A stretch of DNA of 64,000 nucleotides from Micromonospora pisi (GCF_003633685.1 NZ_RBKT01000001.1:5332001-5396000); one strand, 5' to 3'; shown: positions 1 to 9,084, counted from the first letter of the stretch. Notes: a model not told the origin generated them from the letters alone. Numbers and translations are program-made.

Positions 1-1
1 G

Positions 2-916
2 GACGTGCCTGACCTGGCGGCCGGTCCGTCGGCGTCGCTGGTCGACGTCGCCCGGCGGATGGAGATCGTCCGGTTGGGCCAGGGTGTGGACCGGACCGGG
101 CGGCTCGCCCCGGAGGCGATCGAACGGACCCGGGTGGCGCTGGCCGGATACGCCGCCGAGATCGCCGAGCTGGGCGCGGAGCGGGTACGGATGTGCGCCA
201 CCTCCGCCTCCCGGGACGCGAGTAACGCCGACGAGTTCCGGGCGATGGTGCGGGAGACGCTCGGGGTGGCCCCGGAGGTCGTCACCGGCGAGGAGGAGGC
301 CCGGCTCTCGTTCACCGGCGCCGTACGTGGGCTGGCCGCCGACGCCCGGTCGCCGTACCTGGTGGTGGACATCGGTGGTGGTTCGACCGAGTTCGTGGTC
401 GGTGACCGGACCAGCGGTTCGGCGACCGGTGACAGCAGTGGCATCCGGGTCGACGCGGCGATCTCGGTCGACATCGGCTGTGTCCGGATGACCGAGCGGC
501 ACCTGCACGACGATCCGCCGACGGCGGCCCAGGTCGCGGCGGCCGAGACGGACATCGCCGCAGCCGTGGACCGGGCGCTGGGGGCGGTGCCGGGGCGGGA
601 GGCCGCGACCCTGGTGGGGCTGGCCGGTTCGGTGACCACGGTGGTGGCGATCGCGCTGGGGCTGGAGTCGTACCAGCCGGACCGGATCCACCACGCCCGG
701 GTCTCGTACGACGAGGTGGCGAAGGTGACCGAGGACCTGCTGTCCCGGTCGTCGGCGCGGCGGATGGAGTATCCGGTGATGCATCCGGGGCGGGCCGACG
801 TGATCGCGGCGGGCGCGTTGGTGCTCCGCGTGATCATGGAGCGGGCCGGGATGTCCTCGGTCGTCGCCAGTGAGCACGACATTCTGGACGGCATCGCCTA
901 CAGCCTGATGGTCTAG
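2..916 (+). CDS. Ppx/GppA family phosphatase (exopolyphosphatase-like), 5' truncated
   Basis: This protein belongs to the ASKHA-fold Ppx/GppA family, which hydrolyses polyphosphate or the pentaphosphate of pppGpp in the cytoplasm. The visible part has the family run MCATSASRDASN, the phosphate-binding segment VVDIGGGSTEFVVG, a second glycine loop (LVGLAGSVTTVVAI) and the C-terminal E-HDILDGIAYSLM region. The reading frame is open to the left edge. The GTG at position 5 is not a credible start, because family members have about 15 more residues carrying the first DxGTxS motif. Roughly 305 residues are present, so only the extreme N-terminus is missing. It ends at TAG 914-916, just upstream of the PadR promoter. 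In many actinobacteria a ppx gene of this type lies near eno-divIC, but that is outside this window. I cannot separate exopolyphosphatase from pppGpp phosphatase by inspection. Confidence 0.9.
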   Translation, partial: DVPDLAAGPSASLVDVARRMEIVRLGQGVDRTGRLAPEAIERTRVALAGYAAEIAELGAERVRMCATSASRDASNADEFRAMVRETLGVAPEVVTGEEEARLSFTGAVRGLAADARSPYLVVDIGGGSTEFVVGDRTSGSATGDSSGIRVDAAISVDIGCVRMTERHLHDDPPTAAQVAAAETDIAAAVDRALGAVPGREAATLVGLAGSVTTVVAIALGLESYQPDRIHHARVSYDEVAKVTEDLLSRSSARRMEYPVMHPGRADVIAAGALVLRVIMERAGMSSVVASEHDILDGIAYSLMV

Positions 917-968
917 CCGGGGTCGGGGTGCCCGGACGAGGCGCCGCCGTACCCCTGGTACAACGCTC

Positions 969-1000
969 TTGACGGTATCTCGCAATGCACACTACTGTGC
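969..1000 (+). promoter_or_regulatory. Promoter with overlapping inverted-repeat operator for the PadR gene
   Basis: A -35 TTGACG (969-974) and a -10 TACTGT (993-998) are 18 bp apart. The likely transcription start falls on or next to the GTG at 1006, so the message would be leaderless. A perfect inverted repeat GCACA-CTAC-TGTGC (987-1000) covers the -10 element. A repressor bound there would block RNA polymerase, so PadR autoregulation is the natural inference. Confidence 0.6.
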
Positions 1001-1005
1001 TCCGC

Positions 1006-1338
1006 GTGGACACTACCCAGCTGCTCAAAGGCGTGCTGGATCTCGCGGTCCTGGCCGTCCTCAAGGAAGAGGACGGCTACGGCTACGACATCATGCGTCG
1101 TCTGCGCACCGCCGGTCTGGACGAGATCGGCGACGCGTCGGTGTACGGCACCCTGCGCCGGCTCTTCCAGGCCGGGCTGCTCACCACCTACGTGGTCCCG
1201 AGCGAGTCGGGGCCGCACCGCAAGTACTACGCCCTCAACGCGGCCGGCCGCGACCAGCTCGAACGGTCCGGCAAGGTGTGGCGGGCCTTCGCCTCAACAA
1301 TGGACAAACTTCTCGATGAACGGGGGCGCGTGGCATGA
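1006..1338 (+). CDS. PadR family transcriptional regulator
   Basis: A 110-residue single-domain PadR winged-helix repressor. The N-terminus MDTTQLLKGVLDLAVLAVL is the standard PadR opening. The recognition region is GDASVYGTLRRLFQAGLL, followed by the wing with SGPHRKYYALN and a short C-terminal dimerisation helix. I chose GTG 1006 over the upstream ATG 985 for two reasons: homologues begin at MDTTQLLKG, and the promoter -10 ends eight bases before 1006, so ATG 985 would lie inside the promoter. Its stop overlaps the start of the next gene (ATGA), so the pair is an operon. A PadR gene followed by an HAAS/DUF1700-type membrane protein is a common actinobacterial pairing, in which the regulator controls the membrane partner. 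The ligand is unknown. Confidence 0.9.
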   Translation: MDTTQLLKGVLDLAVLAVLKEEDGYGYDIMRRLRTAGLDEIGDASVYGTLRRLFQAGLLTTYVVPSESGPHRKYYALNAAGRDQLERSGKVWRAFASTMDKLLDERGRVA

Positions 1339-2414
1339 CCGCGCGCGACGAGGAGGGCGTGACTCAGCGGAGCGAGGATGGCATGACCGAGCGGGAGATC
1401 ACGGAGTACGTCGAGCGGGTCCGGCGGGCCCTGGCCGACCTGCCCCCGACGGACCGGGACGAGTTGCTCGAAGACCTGCCCGAACACTTGGCCGAGGTGG
1501 CGGCCGAGGGGACCGGGGCACTCGTCGACCGGCTCGGCACCCCGGAGGCGTACGCGGCCGAGCTGCGCGCGGCGGCCGGGCTGGCCGCAGCGGACCAACC
1601 GGCCAACCTGGACAACCGGGTGGTCAGCGCGGTGCGCCAGGTCCGCGACCGGCTCCAGGCGGTGGACCGCCGGGTCGGACCCCTGATCGGGTACGCCAGT
1701 GTCGGCGATTTCCTCCGGCTGCTCCGGCCCGCCTGGTGGGTGCTCCGGGGCTACCTGGTGGCGATGCTGGTCACCGTCATGACAACAAACGGGGAGTTCG
1801 GGCTCCTGCCCCGGGTCGACGGCAACGACATCGCCGGCCTGCTCCTGCTCGCCCTCTGCGTCCTCGGCTCGACCTGGCTCGGGCGACGCAGCGATCGGTT
1901 CCGTGGGTGGCGGCGGCATCTGTTCCGGCTCGGCACGGTGGCGATCGTGATCTTCGGCCTCGTCGGCTTTGTCGATGTGGACAGGCGTGGCCGCCAGGGC
2001 GGTTACTACGAGCCGGCGTACAACGCCGACCCGTACGCCGACGTGCGCGACGTCTACGTCTACGACCCGCAGGGTCGACTCGTCGAGGGGGTACGCCTCT
2101 TCGACCAGGAGGGGCGGCCGATCCGGCTCGGATATCCCTGGTGCGACGAGTCGGGGTGGCGCCCTGGCTACTACCCGGACGAGGCGACGCGTGATCTGCT
2201 GCGCGCCCCCTACCCCTACTGCCCGGAGGGGGCGCCGTTCCGGTTCTCGACCGCACCGCCGACCGTGCGCCCGTCGGATTCGCCCCCGGTGGAGATCTCG
2301 CCGAGCGGCCCACCGGCACCGACCGTGGCACCGGCACCGACCGGGACCGGTGTTCCGCCGGCCGGACCGCCGACCGCGTCGGTCGTCCCGACGCCGTCGG
2401 GTTCGTCCCGCTAA
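1335..2414 (+). CDS. HAAS/DUF1700-like domain membrane protein, partner of PadR
   Basis: A 359-residue protein. After a short lead it has a helical HAAS-type (DUF1700-like) cytoplasmic domain, roughly residues 17-85: MTEREITEYVERVRRAL, then LEDLPEHLAEV and DRLGTPEAYAAELR. Three hydrophobic stretches follow at about 130-215. The C-terminal part is rich in tyrosine, aspartate and proline and is predicted to be outside the membrane, ending in a low-complexity Pro/Thr/Ser tail. It overlaps the PadR stop by 4 bp and is probably translationally coupled. ATG 1383 is a possible internal start that begins exactly at the HAAS domain. The family link is based on the PadR context and N-terminal pattern; the biochemical role is not known. 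Confidence 0.75.
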   Translation: MTARDEEGVTQRSEDGMTEREITEYVERVRRALADLPPTDRDELLEDLPEHLAEVAAEGTGALVDRLGTPEAYAAELRAAAGLAAADQPANLDNRVVSAVRQVRDRLQAVDRRVGPLIGYASVGDFLRLLRPAWWVLRGYLVAMLVTVMTTNGEFGLLPRVDGNDIAGLLLLALCVLGSTWLGRRSDRFRGWRRHLFRLGTVAIVIFGLVGFVDVDRRGRQGGYYEPAYNADPYADVRDVYVYDPQGRLVEGVRLFDQEGRPIRLGYPWCDESGWRPGYYPDEATRDLLRAPYPYCPEGAPFRFSTAPPTVRPSDSPPVEISPSGPPAPTVAPAPTGTGVPPAGPPTASVVPTPSGSSR

Positions 2415-2614
2415 CTCGGACACCGGCACCGGCACCGGCACCGGCGGGGTGACGGCATGGCGGGGCGGCACGGTGACAAGGCGGGTCGGACGGCGGGCAA
2501 ATCCGGCTGAAAGGTGGAGGGCGGCGGGCGGCGGGCCGTCGGGGGTGGTGGCTACGGTATCTCCGCACTTGATCATCTTGTGTGGACGTTGGAATCCCCT
2601 CGAAAGGACAGTCA

Positions 2615-3100
2615 GTGACTGACCAGGCACCCCCGCCCCCCGTACCCCCGGCAGCACCCGTGCCGGGCACGCCGGTGCCGCCGCCGTTCGACTCCGCCCC
2701 CGTGTCGGCACCCCCGCCGGCAAAGAAGAGTCCGGTCAAGAAGATCGTCAGCGTGTTGGTGGTCATCGTCGTGGCGGTGGCGGTGAAGTTCGGCCTCGGC
2801 ACCGTGCTCGGCGGCGAGGACAAGACCGCCGAGGCGAAGGTCGGCGACTGTCTCGCCGCGCTCCCCGAGATGACCGAGGGTGAGGAGAAGGCGGCGCCGA
2901 ACGCGAAGGTTGTCGACTGCACCTCCACCGAGGCCATCTACAACGTCGTCGCCCGGATCGAGAACCAGACCGAGGAACAGGCTTCGAACAGCACGGAGTG
3001 CGAGCAGTACGCCGCCGAGGGGGAGGAGTACGCGATGTTCACCGCGATCCCCACCGGTGGCACCGGTTACCTGCTCTGCCTCAAGCCGAAGAAGGCCTGA
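2615..3100 (+). CDS. Membrane-anchored extracytoplasmic protein (LppU-like domain)
   Basis: A 161-residue protein with a proline-rich cytoplasmic N-terminus (about 1-43), one transmembrane helix (KKIVSVLVVIVVAVAVKFGL, about 46-65) and an external domain of about 90 residues. The external domain has paired cysteines (VGDCL, VVDCTS, STECEQ, YLLCLKP), which suggests two disulfides. The VGDCL...VDCTSxEAxYxV pattern resembles actinobacterial LppU/SCO3897-type proteins. GTG 2615 is preferred because AAAGGA (2603-2608) lies six bases upstream; an earlier in-frame GTG at 2582 lacks such a site. It stands alone between the PadR operon and the hydrolase gene. Function is not known. Confidence 0.75.
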   Translation: MTDQAPPPPVPPAAPVPGTPVPPPFDSAPVSAPPPAKKSPVKKIVSVLVVIVVAVAVKFGLGTVLGGEDKTAEAKVGDCLAALPEMTEGEEKAAPNAKVVDCTSTEAIYNVVARIENQTEEQASNSTECEQYAAEGEEYAMFTAIPTGGTGYLLCLKPKKA

Positions 3101-3268
3101 CAGTGGAGTAGTACGGCGCGGGGGCGGCGAGGTGGACACCTACCAATACGGGAGGCGTACGCCACGCCGTCTTCCCCGCTGACGGTCGGGCATGGCAGGC
3201 TACCCGCACGCAACGGAGCAGTAACTGTGCGACCAGCCAATGATGACTGACCGACAGGAGGCCGGCCG

Positions 3269-3955
3269 ATGGGTGAAAAGGTTACCTACCAGAGCAATGG
3301 TGGTACCAGCGAGGGATACCTGGCGTTACCCGCCAGCGGGGCGTCCGGCCCGGCCGTCATCGTGATCCAGGAGTGGTGGGGACTCGTCCCACACATCACC
3401 GGTGTCGCCGACCGGTTCGCCGAGGCCGGCTTCGTGGCCCTCGCGCCCGATCTCTACCACGGCGCCGCGACCAGCGAACCCGACCAGGCCCAGCGCTTGC
3501 TCATGGGCCTGGCGATGGACCAGGCCGCCCGGGACATCGCCGGTGCGGCCGACTACCTCGCCGGACGGCCGGAGGCGACCGGTCAGGTCGGTGCCGTCGG
3601 ATTCTGTGCCGGTGGCAGTCTCGCCCTCTGGTCCGCGACGCTGTCGCCCCGGATCGTCGCGACCGTCGGTTTCTACCCGGCCCTGCCGTGGGAGCGGATG
3701 CGACCGGACTGGGCCGGGTACGCCGGCAAGTCCGCCATCGTCCACTGCTCCGAAGAGGACGGCACCTCCGCCGACGAGGGCGTACAGGCCGCCCAGCGGG
3801 CGATCAAGGAAGCCGGCGGCGAGTGCACCCTGCACGACTACCCGGGCACCCAGCACGCCTTCTTCAACGACGATCGGCCGGAGGTCTTCGACCGGCAGTC
3901 CGCCGCCAGCGCCTGGGCCCGTACGCTCGAATTCTTCCGGAGCAAGCTTGGCTGA
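3269..3955 (+). CDS. Dienelactone hydrolase family protein
   Basis: A 228-residue alpha/beta hydrolase of the dienelactone hydrolase family. The nucleophile is Cys113 in GFCAGG, the histidine is His196 in GTQHAFFN, the acid is probably Asp164 in SEEDGTS, and the Glu-Trp motif QEWWGL (Glu35) that gates the thiolate is present. Most members of this broad family have no proven substrate; lactones or small esters are typical. A good ribosome site (GGAGG) precedes ATG 3269. The gene overlaps the UDG gene by 8 bp. Leu20 is encoded by TTA (3326-3328), a rare codon here, so translation may depend on the tRNA-Leu(UAA) encoded at 12.6 kb. Confidence 0.9.
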   Translation: MGEKVTYQSNGGTSEGYLALPASGASGPAVIVIQEWWGLVPHITGVADRFAEAGFVALAPDLYHGAATSEPDQAQRLLMGLAMDQAARDIAGAADYLAGRPEATGQVGAVGFCAGGSLALWSATLSPRIVATVGFYPALPWERMRPDWAGYAGKSAIVHCSEEDGTSADEGVQAAQRAIKEAGGECTLHDYPGTQHAFFNDDRPEVFDRQSAASAWARTLEFFRSKLG

Positions 3956-4691
3956 GCCCCGTACGGCCGACGAGGTGCTCGCCCGCGCCCAGCGGGCGAG
4001 CGACCTGCCCGACCTCGACGGCGCCATCGCCGACTGTTTTGCCTGCTCCCGCCTTGTCGCCTGGCGGGAGGAGGTGGCCGCGACCCGCCGGGCGGCGTTC
4101 CGGGACCAGGAGTACTGGGGACGGCCGGTGCCCGGGTTCGGTGCCGCCGACGCCCGGATCGTCATCCTCGGCCTGGCCCCGGCCGCGCACGGCGGTAACC
4201 GCACCGGTCGGATCTTCACCGGTGACCGCTCCGGCGACGTGCTCTTCGCCGCGATGCACCGGGCCGGCCTGGCCAACCAGCCGACCAGCGTCGCCGCCGA
4301 CGACGGACTGACCCTGCGGCACACACGGATCTTCTCCGCGGTGCGCTGCGCGCCGCCGGACAACAAGCCGACCCCGGTCGAACGGGACACCTGCGCACCC
4401 TGGCTGCACCGCGAGGTGCGGCTGGTGGCGCCGACCGTGCGGGTGGTGGTGGCACTGGGCGCCTTCGCCTGGGCCGCGTGGTGGCCGGTGCTCCGCCAGG
4501 TGTACGGCGCACGACCGCCCAGCCCGCGTCCCAGGTTCTCCCATGGGGCACACTGGTCGGGCGGCGGGACCGCGCCGGATCTGCTCGGCTGCTATCACGT
4601 CAGTCAGCAAAACACCTTCACCGGGCGGTTGACACCAGCGATGCTTGACGGGATATTCACCCGGGCAAAGGGTCTGGCCGGGTTGGAATAA
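3948..4691 (+). CDS. Uracil-DNA glycosylase, family 5 (UDGb)
   Basis: A 247-residue iron-sulfur uracil-DNA glycosylase of the family 5 type found in thermophiles, archaea and actinobacteria. It removes uracil and other deaminated bases from DNA. The active-site loop reads [19 protein letters not shown], matching the UDGb motif, which lacks the catalytic Asp/Asn of families 1 and 4. The second loop is [13 protein letters not shown], with Val where homologues usually have Pro. Cysteines at DCFAC, VRCAP and DTCAP are placed to bind a 4Fe-4S cluster. The start is inferred: TTG 3948 has GGAG five bases upstream and overlaps the previous stop, implying co-expression with the hydrolase. No upstream ATG in this frame gives a sensible protein. 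Confidence 0.9.
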   Translation: MAEPRTADEVLARAQRASDLPDLDGAIADCFACSRLVAWREEVAATRRAAFRDQEYWGRPVPGFGAADARIVILGLAPAAHGGNRTGRIFTGDRSGDVLFAAMHRAGLANQPTSVAADDGLTLRHTRIFSAVRCAPPDNKPTPVERDTCAPWLHREVRLVAPTVRVVVALGAFAWAAWWPVLRQVYGARPPSPRPRFSHGAHWSGGGTAPDLLGCYHVSQQNTFTGRLTPAMLDGIFTRAKGLAGLE

Positions 4692-4724
4692 GACATAGGC
4701 GACGGTTCGGGGGCGGTAAGCGGG

Positions 4725-5435
4725 ATGGCCGGTTCCGCTCTGCGTAGGTGGTGGCCGCTTGCGGCGGTGGCGCTTCTGCTCGCCCTCGCCGCGCTCTCGA
4801 CCGCGCAATCGTCGCTCCGGATCGACCGGCTCGAACAGGCCGAGCAGGCCCCACCGGCCGAGGATGTCCTGATCCAGCCGTCGCAGCAGGTGCCGCAGAC
4901 CGAACCTCCGCTGGAGCTCGCCCCGGCCGAGCCGTGGACGGTTCCCGGCTGGCTGGTCGCCGCCGCGTTCGGGCTCGCCGCCCTCGGGCTGCTGGCCCTG
5001 CTCGTCGTGGTGGTCCGCCGACTCCTGCGGGACCTCGCCCGCCGACGGGCCGGAAGGATGCCGCCAGGTGCCCGGTCGGCGACAGCCGCGCAGACCGCCG
5101 AGGCGGTGGTGGCCGCCCTCGACGCCGGGCTGGTCGACCTCTCCGACTCCGACACCGACCCGCGCCGGGCGGTGATCGCCTGCTGGGTCCGGTTGGAGCA
5201 GGCGGCGTCCGCCGCCGGGGTACCCCGGCAGGTCGGCGACACCCCGACCGACCTGGTGACCCGGCTGCTGCGCGGTGGCACCGGAGTGGTCAGCGCCGAG
5301 GTGCTGGCCGCGTTCGCCCAGGTCTACCGCGAGGCCAGGTACGCCACCCACAGTGTCGACGAGCGGATGCGGGCCCAGGCCCGGTCCGCGCTGGAGCGGC
5401 TCCGCTCCGAACTGACCACGAGGGTGGCTTCGTGA
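4725..5435 (+). CDS. DUF4129 domain membrane protein of MoxR operon
   Basis: A 236-residue protein with a transmembrane helix near the N-terminus (about 8-26), an external proline/glutamate-rich linker, a second helix (about 72-93) and a cytoplasmic DUF4129-like domain. The C-terminal pattern VIACWVRLEQAASAAGVPR ... PTDLVTRLL ... AFAQVYREARYATHSVDE is characteristic. It opens an operon of five genes with 4-bp overlaps or small gaps: this gene, a small membrane protein, MoxR, DUF58 and another membrane protein. DUF4129 genes commonly accompany MoxR-DUF58 modules, which are thought to mature or insert metal cofactors or fold envelope proteins. The precise client is not known. Confidence 0.85.
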   Translation: MAGSALRRWWPLAAVALLLALAALSTAQSSLRIDRLEQAEQAPPAEDVLIQPSQQVPQTEPPLELAPAEPWTVPGWLVAAAFGLAALGLLALLVVVVRRLLRDLARRRAGRMPPGARSATAAQTAEAVVAALDAGLVDLSDSDTDPRRAVIACWVRLEQAASAAGVPRQVGDTPTDLVTRLLRGGTGVVSAEVLAAFAQVYREARYATHSVDERMRAQARSALERLRSELTTRVAS

Positions 5436-6034
5436 GCGACCGTACGGCCAGCATCGACGATCTGCTCGGCACCGGGGAACCGTTCGGCTACGAGCCGGAG
5501 CCGCAGCCCACGGTCACCCGCCGACGGTTCCGCCTCGGCTGGTGGATCCGGGCGGTGCTGCTCGCCGCCGGGTTCACCGCCGTCACCGTCGTCGGGCTCC
5601 GGATGTTCTCCCTCGGGATCTCCGTACCGGCGGCGTTCGCCGGCTGGCTGGCCCTGCTGCTGCTGCGCCGGGCCACCGGCCAGGTGGCACCACCACCACG
5701 GCGTACGGTCCGGCCGCTGCACTCGTCCGGCGCCGACGACGGGATGTACCACTTCGGCTCGATCGACGCGCTCCGGGCCGCGGTCAACGTGTGGGAGAAC
5801 AGGTTGATCGGGTCCGAGGCCCGGGGCAGGTACGCCGAGGCAGTCCACCCGGACCTCGGTGAGCTGGTCGACGAGCGGCTGCGCCAGCGGCACGGACTGA
5901 CCCGGGCCACCGAACCGGAGCGGGCCCGCAAGCTCCTCGGCGAGCAGGTCTGGAAGTTCCTCGACAGCCCCCCGAAGCGGACGCCCCCGCCGCGTGAGCT
6001 CGCCGCGATCGTCGCCCAATTGGAGAAGTTATGA
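5432..6034 (+). CDS. Membrane protein of MoxR operon
   Basis: A 200-residue protein starting at GTG 5432, which overlaps the stop of the DUF4129 gene (GTGA). Residues about 30-85 hold two hydrophobic helices; the rest is a charged cytoplasmic domain (MYHFGSIDALRAAVNVWENR, EPERARKLLGEQVWKFLDS). I do not recognise a named domain, but proteins of this shape lie between DUF4129 and MoxR in related actinobacteria. The last sense codon is TTA (6029-6031), which forms part of the TTATGA overlap with the MoxR start; this is one of only three in-frame TTA codons I found in the window. Confidence 0.75.
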   Translation: MSDRTASIDDLLGTGEPFGYEPEPQPTVTRRRFRLGWWIRAVLLAAGFTAVTVVGLRMFSLGISVPAAFAGWLALLLLRRATGQVAPPPRRTVRPLHSSGADDGMYHFGSIDALRAAVNVWENRLIGSEARGRYAEAVHPDLGELVDERLRQRHGLTRATEPERARKLLGEQVWKFLDSPPKRTPPPRELAAIVAQLEKL

Positions 6035-7044
6035 ACGACGCCGACCAGGTCCAGACGACTTCCGTCTTCGAGGTGGCCCGACTGGCCCGGGCAGTGCTGG
6101 ACCAGGTCGGCACCGTGGTGGTCGGCAAACGGGACGCCCTGGAGCTGGTGCTCGCCGGCATCCTGGCCGGCGGTCACGTACTCCTGGAGGACCTGCCGGG
6201 CCTGGGCAAGACGCTGACCGCGCGTTCGTTCGCGCAGGCGCTCGGGCTCGACTTCCGCCGGTTGCAGTTCACCCCGGACCTGCTCCCCGCCGACGTCACC
6301 GGCTCGTTCCTCTACGACCAGCGCAGCGCCGACTTCACCTTCCGGGCCGGGCCGGTCTTCACCAACCTGCTGCTCGCCGACGAGATCAACCGGACCCCGC
6401 CGAAGACCCAGTCGGCGCTGCTGGAGGCGATGCAGGAGAAGCAGGTCTCGGTCGAGGGTGTCACCTACCGGCTGGACCCGCCGTTCCACGTCCTCGCCAC
6501 CGCCAACCCGATCGAGTACGAGGGCACCTATCCGCTGCCCGAGGCACAGCTCGACCGGTTCCTGCTCCGGGTCTCGTTCGGCTACCCGGCCCGCGAGGAG
6601 GAGTGGGAGGTGCTGCGTCGCCGGATGTCCCGCCGCCAGGAGGAGGCGGAGCTGGCACCGATCGTCAACGCCGCCCGGCTGCGCCAGATGCAGGCCGCGT
6701 TGGAGGACGTGGTGGTGGAGGACTCGATCGGCCGTTACATCGTCGACCTGACCTCGGCCACCCGGGAGCACGCCTCGGTGCTGGTCGGAGCCTCGCCCCG
6801 AGGCTCGCTCGCCCTGCTGCTGCTGGCCCGGGCGAAGGCGGCGCTCGCCGGCCGGGACTACGTCATCCCGGAGGACGTCAAGGAGGTGGCGGCGCCCGCG
6901 CTGGCGCACCGGATCACGTTGCGGCCGGAGATGTGGCTGCGTCGGGTCGATCCCGCCTTTGTCGTCCACGAGGTGCTCGACCGGACCCCGGCACCGGCCA
7001 GTGGCGCGCTGCCGAGCTACGCCAGCGGAGCACGCGCGGTATGA
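6031..7044 (+). CDS. MoxR family AAA+ ATPase
   Basis: A 337-residue AAA+ ATPase of the MoxR class. Walker A is DLPGLGKT (residues 54-61), Walker B is LLLADEINR (Asp117, Glu118), sensor 1 is the ATANP motif and the second arginine region is GASPRGSLALL. MoxR proteins act as chaperone-like ATPases with a DUF58/VWA-type partner, here encoded by the next gene. It overlaps both neighbours by 4 bp, so it should be made in fixed proportion to them. Length is normal for the family. Confidence 0.95.
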   Translation: MNDADQVQTTSVFEVARLARAVLDQVGTVVVGKRDALELVLAGILAGGHVLLEDLPGLGKTLTARSFAQALGLDFRRLQFTPDLLPADVTGSFLYDQRSADFTFRAGPVFTNLLLADEINRTPPKTQSALLEAMQEKQVSVEGVTYRLDPPFHVLATANPIEYEGTYPLPEAQLDRFLLRVSFGYPAREEEWEVLRRRMSRRQEEAELAPIVNAARLRQMQAALEDVVVEDSIGRYIVDLTSATREHASVLVGASPRGSLALLLLARAKAALAGRDYVIPEDVKEVAAPALAHRITLRPEMWLRRVDPAFVVHEVLDRTPAPASGALPSYASGARAV

Positions 7045-8477
7045 CCGGCAGCTCCGTGCCCCTGAGGGCCGCCGTACCGCAGCCGCGTCGTGGCGCGCAG
7101 GGCGACCCCGGTCCGGAGTCGGTGCCGGTGTCGACGTCGGAGACCGGGGCGGTGCCGCAGTGGTGGACGCCGACCCGGGCGCTCGGCCGGGCCGTGCTCC
7201 TCACCGGTCTGCTGCTGATGGGCGGCGTGCTGCTCGGTCGGGTCGACCTGGTGGTGCTCGCCGCGCCGTTCGCGCTCGGCACCGCGTACGCCCTGCGGCG
7301 ACGTCCCGCCGAGCCGCCCCGGATCCAGGTGGCTGCCGAGGACGGGACGCTGGTCGAGGGAGGCGTGTTCGCCGGTGTGGTGACCGTGGGCAACCCGGAC
7401 CTGGCCGGTTACGACCTGGCCGTGGTCCGGACCAGGGTCTCGCCGTGGATCACCATCCGCGAGGCCGGGTTCGCCGGGCCGGCCGGGGTGGGCCGGCCGT
7501 TGGCGTTCTCCGTGGTCGCGGGTGAGGCGGTCGACCTGGAGCTGACCGGGCTCACCACCCGCTGGGGTCGGCACCCGTTCGGCCCGGCCGGTGTGCGGGC
7601 CGTCGCCTGCGCCGGGCTGCTCTCCAGCCGGCCGGTGCTGGTTGATCCGCAGCGGGTCCGGGTCTATCCGATGACCGAGCCGTTCGACGCCGACGAGGCG
7701 ATGCCCCGGGCCGCGGGCCTGGTCGGCGGCCACCGGTCCCGGCGACCGGGCGAGGGCGGAGAACTGGCCGGCGTACGCATCTTCGGCCCCGGTGACCGGT
7801 TGCGCCGAGTCGACTGGCGGGTGTCGCTACGGGCCCGGCAACTGCACGTCGCCGCCACCCTGTCGGATCGGGACGCCGAGGTGGTGCTCCTGCTCGACGT
7901 GCTCGCCGAGGCGGGCCGTTCCGGCGGTGTACGGGGCACCGCGTCGGTGCTCGACACCACCGTCCGGGCCGCCGCCGCGATTGCCGAGCACTACCTGCAC
8001 CGGGGCGACCGGGTCTCGTTGCTCGAGTACGGCCCGGCCGCCCGCCGGCTCCGTCCCGCCACCGGCCGGCGGCAGTACCTGATCGCGCTGGAGTGGCTGC
8101 TCGACGTCACCGCCGCCAACTCCGAGCACGAACCGTACGACCAGGTCTTCGGACCCCAGGTGCTCTCCTCGAACGCGCTCGTGGTGGTGCTCACTCCGCT
8201 GGTCGACACCCGTTCGGCGGCGATGCTGGCCCGGTTGGTCCGCTCCGGTCGGTTCGTGGTCGCGGTGGACACCCTGCCGGAGCTGACCGCCCCGCCCCGA
8301 CGCGGCCAGTGGACCGAGGTGGCCCACCGGCTCTGGCGACTCGATCGGGAGAACACCATCGGACAGCTGCGGGAGCACGGCGTACCGGTGGTGCCGTGGG
8401 CCGGTGCCGGCAGCCTCGACCTGGTGCTCCGTGACGTCGCCCGGCTCGCCTCCGCGCCCAGGGCGGTCGGCCGGTGA
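7041..8477 (+). CDS. DUF58 domain protein (MoxR partner)
   Basis: A 478-residue protein. Two hydrophobic helices at about residues 45-85 anchor it, a beta-rich segment follows, and the C-terminal half carries the DUF58 signature (PGDRLRRVDWRVSLRARQL at about 250-270, then VVLLLDVLAEAG and a VWA-like fold). The DxxD-like metal-site region LLLDVLAEAGRSG is present. ATG 7041 overlaps the moxR stop (ATGA). DUF58 proteins are the usual partners of MoxR ATPases; the present order MoxR-DUF58-membrane protein supports a membrane complex. The function of the complex in actinobacteria is not established. Confidence 0.9.
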   Translation: MTGSSVPLRAAVPQPRRGAQGDPGPESVPVSTSETGAVPQWWTPTRALGRAVLLTGLLLMGGVLLGRVDLVVLAAPFALGTAYALRRRPAEPPRIQVAAEDGTLVEGGVFAGVVTVGNPDLAGYDLAVVRTRVSPWITIREAGFAGPAGVGRPLAFSVVAGEAVDLELTGLTTRWGRHPFGPAGVRAVACAGLLSSRPVLVDPQRVRVYPMTEPFDADEAMPRAAGLVGGHRSRRPGEGGELAGVRIFGPGDRLRRVDWRVSLRARQLHVAATLSDRDAEVVLLLDVLAEAGRSGGVRGTASVLDTTVRAAAAIAEHYLHRGDRVSLLEYGPAARRLRPATGRRQYLIALEWLLDVTAANSEHEPYDQVFGPQVLSSNALVVVLTPLVDTRSAAMLARLVRSGRFVVAVDTLPELTAPPRRGQWTEVAHRLWRLDRENTIGQLREHGVPVVPWAGAGSLDLVLRDVARLASAPRAVGR

Positions 8478-8514
8478 CCGAAACGATCATGGATGACCGA
8501 AGGTGGGTGGGCCG

Positions 8515-9084
8515 GTGAACGCCATCTCCGAGCGGATCCGGTCGATCTACACGGTGATCACCCGTGCCACCCTGGCCCCGCTGCTGCTGCGTTGCGTGAT
8601 CTTCCTCAGCGGGCTGGTCGCGTTCGTGCTGGCGTACCCGCCGGCGATCCTGGCCAGCCGGGCAGTGGTCCTGCTGCTGATCGCCGCGCTCCTGCCGGCG
8701 ATCGCCCCGGGACGGGTCTGGCCGACCCTCACCGTGCTCCTGACGGTGATCGGCTGGGTTGCCCAGACGAGCTACTACGGCGAGCCGATCGAGCTCTGGC
8801 GGCTGCTCGGGCTGGCCACCTTCCTCTACCTGACCCACAGCCTCTGCGCCCTGGCGGCCCAACTGCCGTACGACGCGGCGGTCTCGCCCGACCTGATCGC
8901 CCGCTGGGTGGTGAACGCGCTGGCGGTGGTGCTCGCCTCGGCCGTACTGGCGGTGTTGCTGATCGCGCTGGCCGAGCGGTGGGACGAGGGCGGCTTCGTG
9001 GTCGCCGCGATCGCCGGTCTTGCCGTCGCCGCCCTGGCGGCCTCTCTGCTCAGTTGGATGTTGCGGCGCACCGGGACAGAGTGA
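8515..9084 (+). CDS. Polytopic membrane protein ending the MoxR operon
   Basis: A 189-residue protein with about five hydrophobic segments and little else: LLLRCVIFLSGLVAFVLAYP, SRAVVLLLIAALLPAIA, WPTLTVLLTVIGWVAQ, AVVLASAVLAVLLIALAERW and VVAAIAGLAVAALAASLLSW. I chose GTG 8515 because AAGGTGG (8500-8506) sits at suitable spacing; GTG 8503 in the same frame overlaps that site. It follows the DUF58 gene by 37 bp and is likely co-transcribed. No catalytic motif is visible. Confidence 0.75.
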   Translation: MNAISERIRSIYTVITRATLAPLLLRCVIFLSGLVAFVLAYPPAILASRAVVLLLIAALLPAIAPGRVWPTLTVLLTVIGWVAQTSYYGEPIELWRLLGLATFLYLTHSLCALAAQLPYDAAVSPDLIARWVVNALAVVLASAVLAVLLIALAERWDEGGFVVAAIAGLAVAALAASLLSWMLRRTGTE

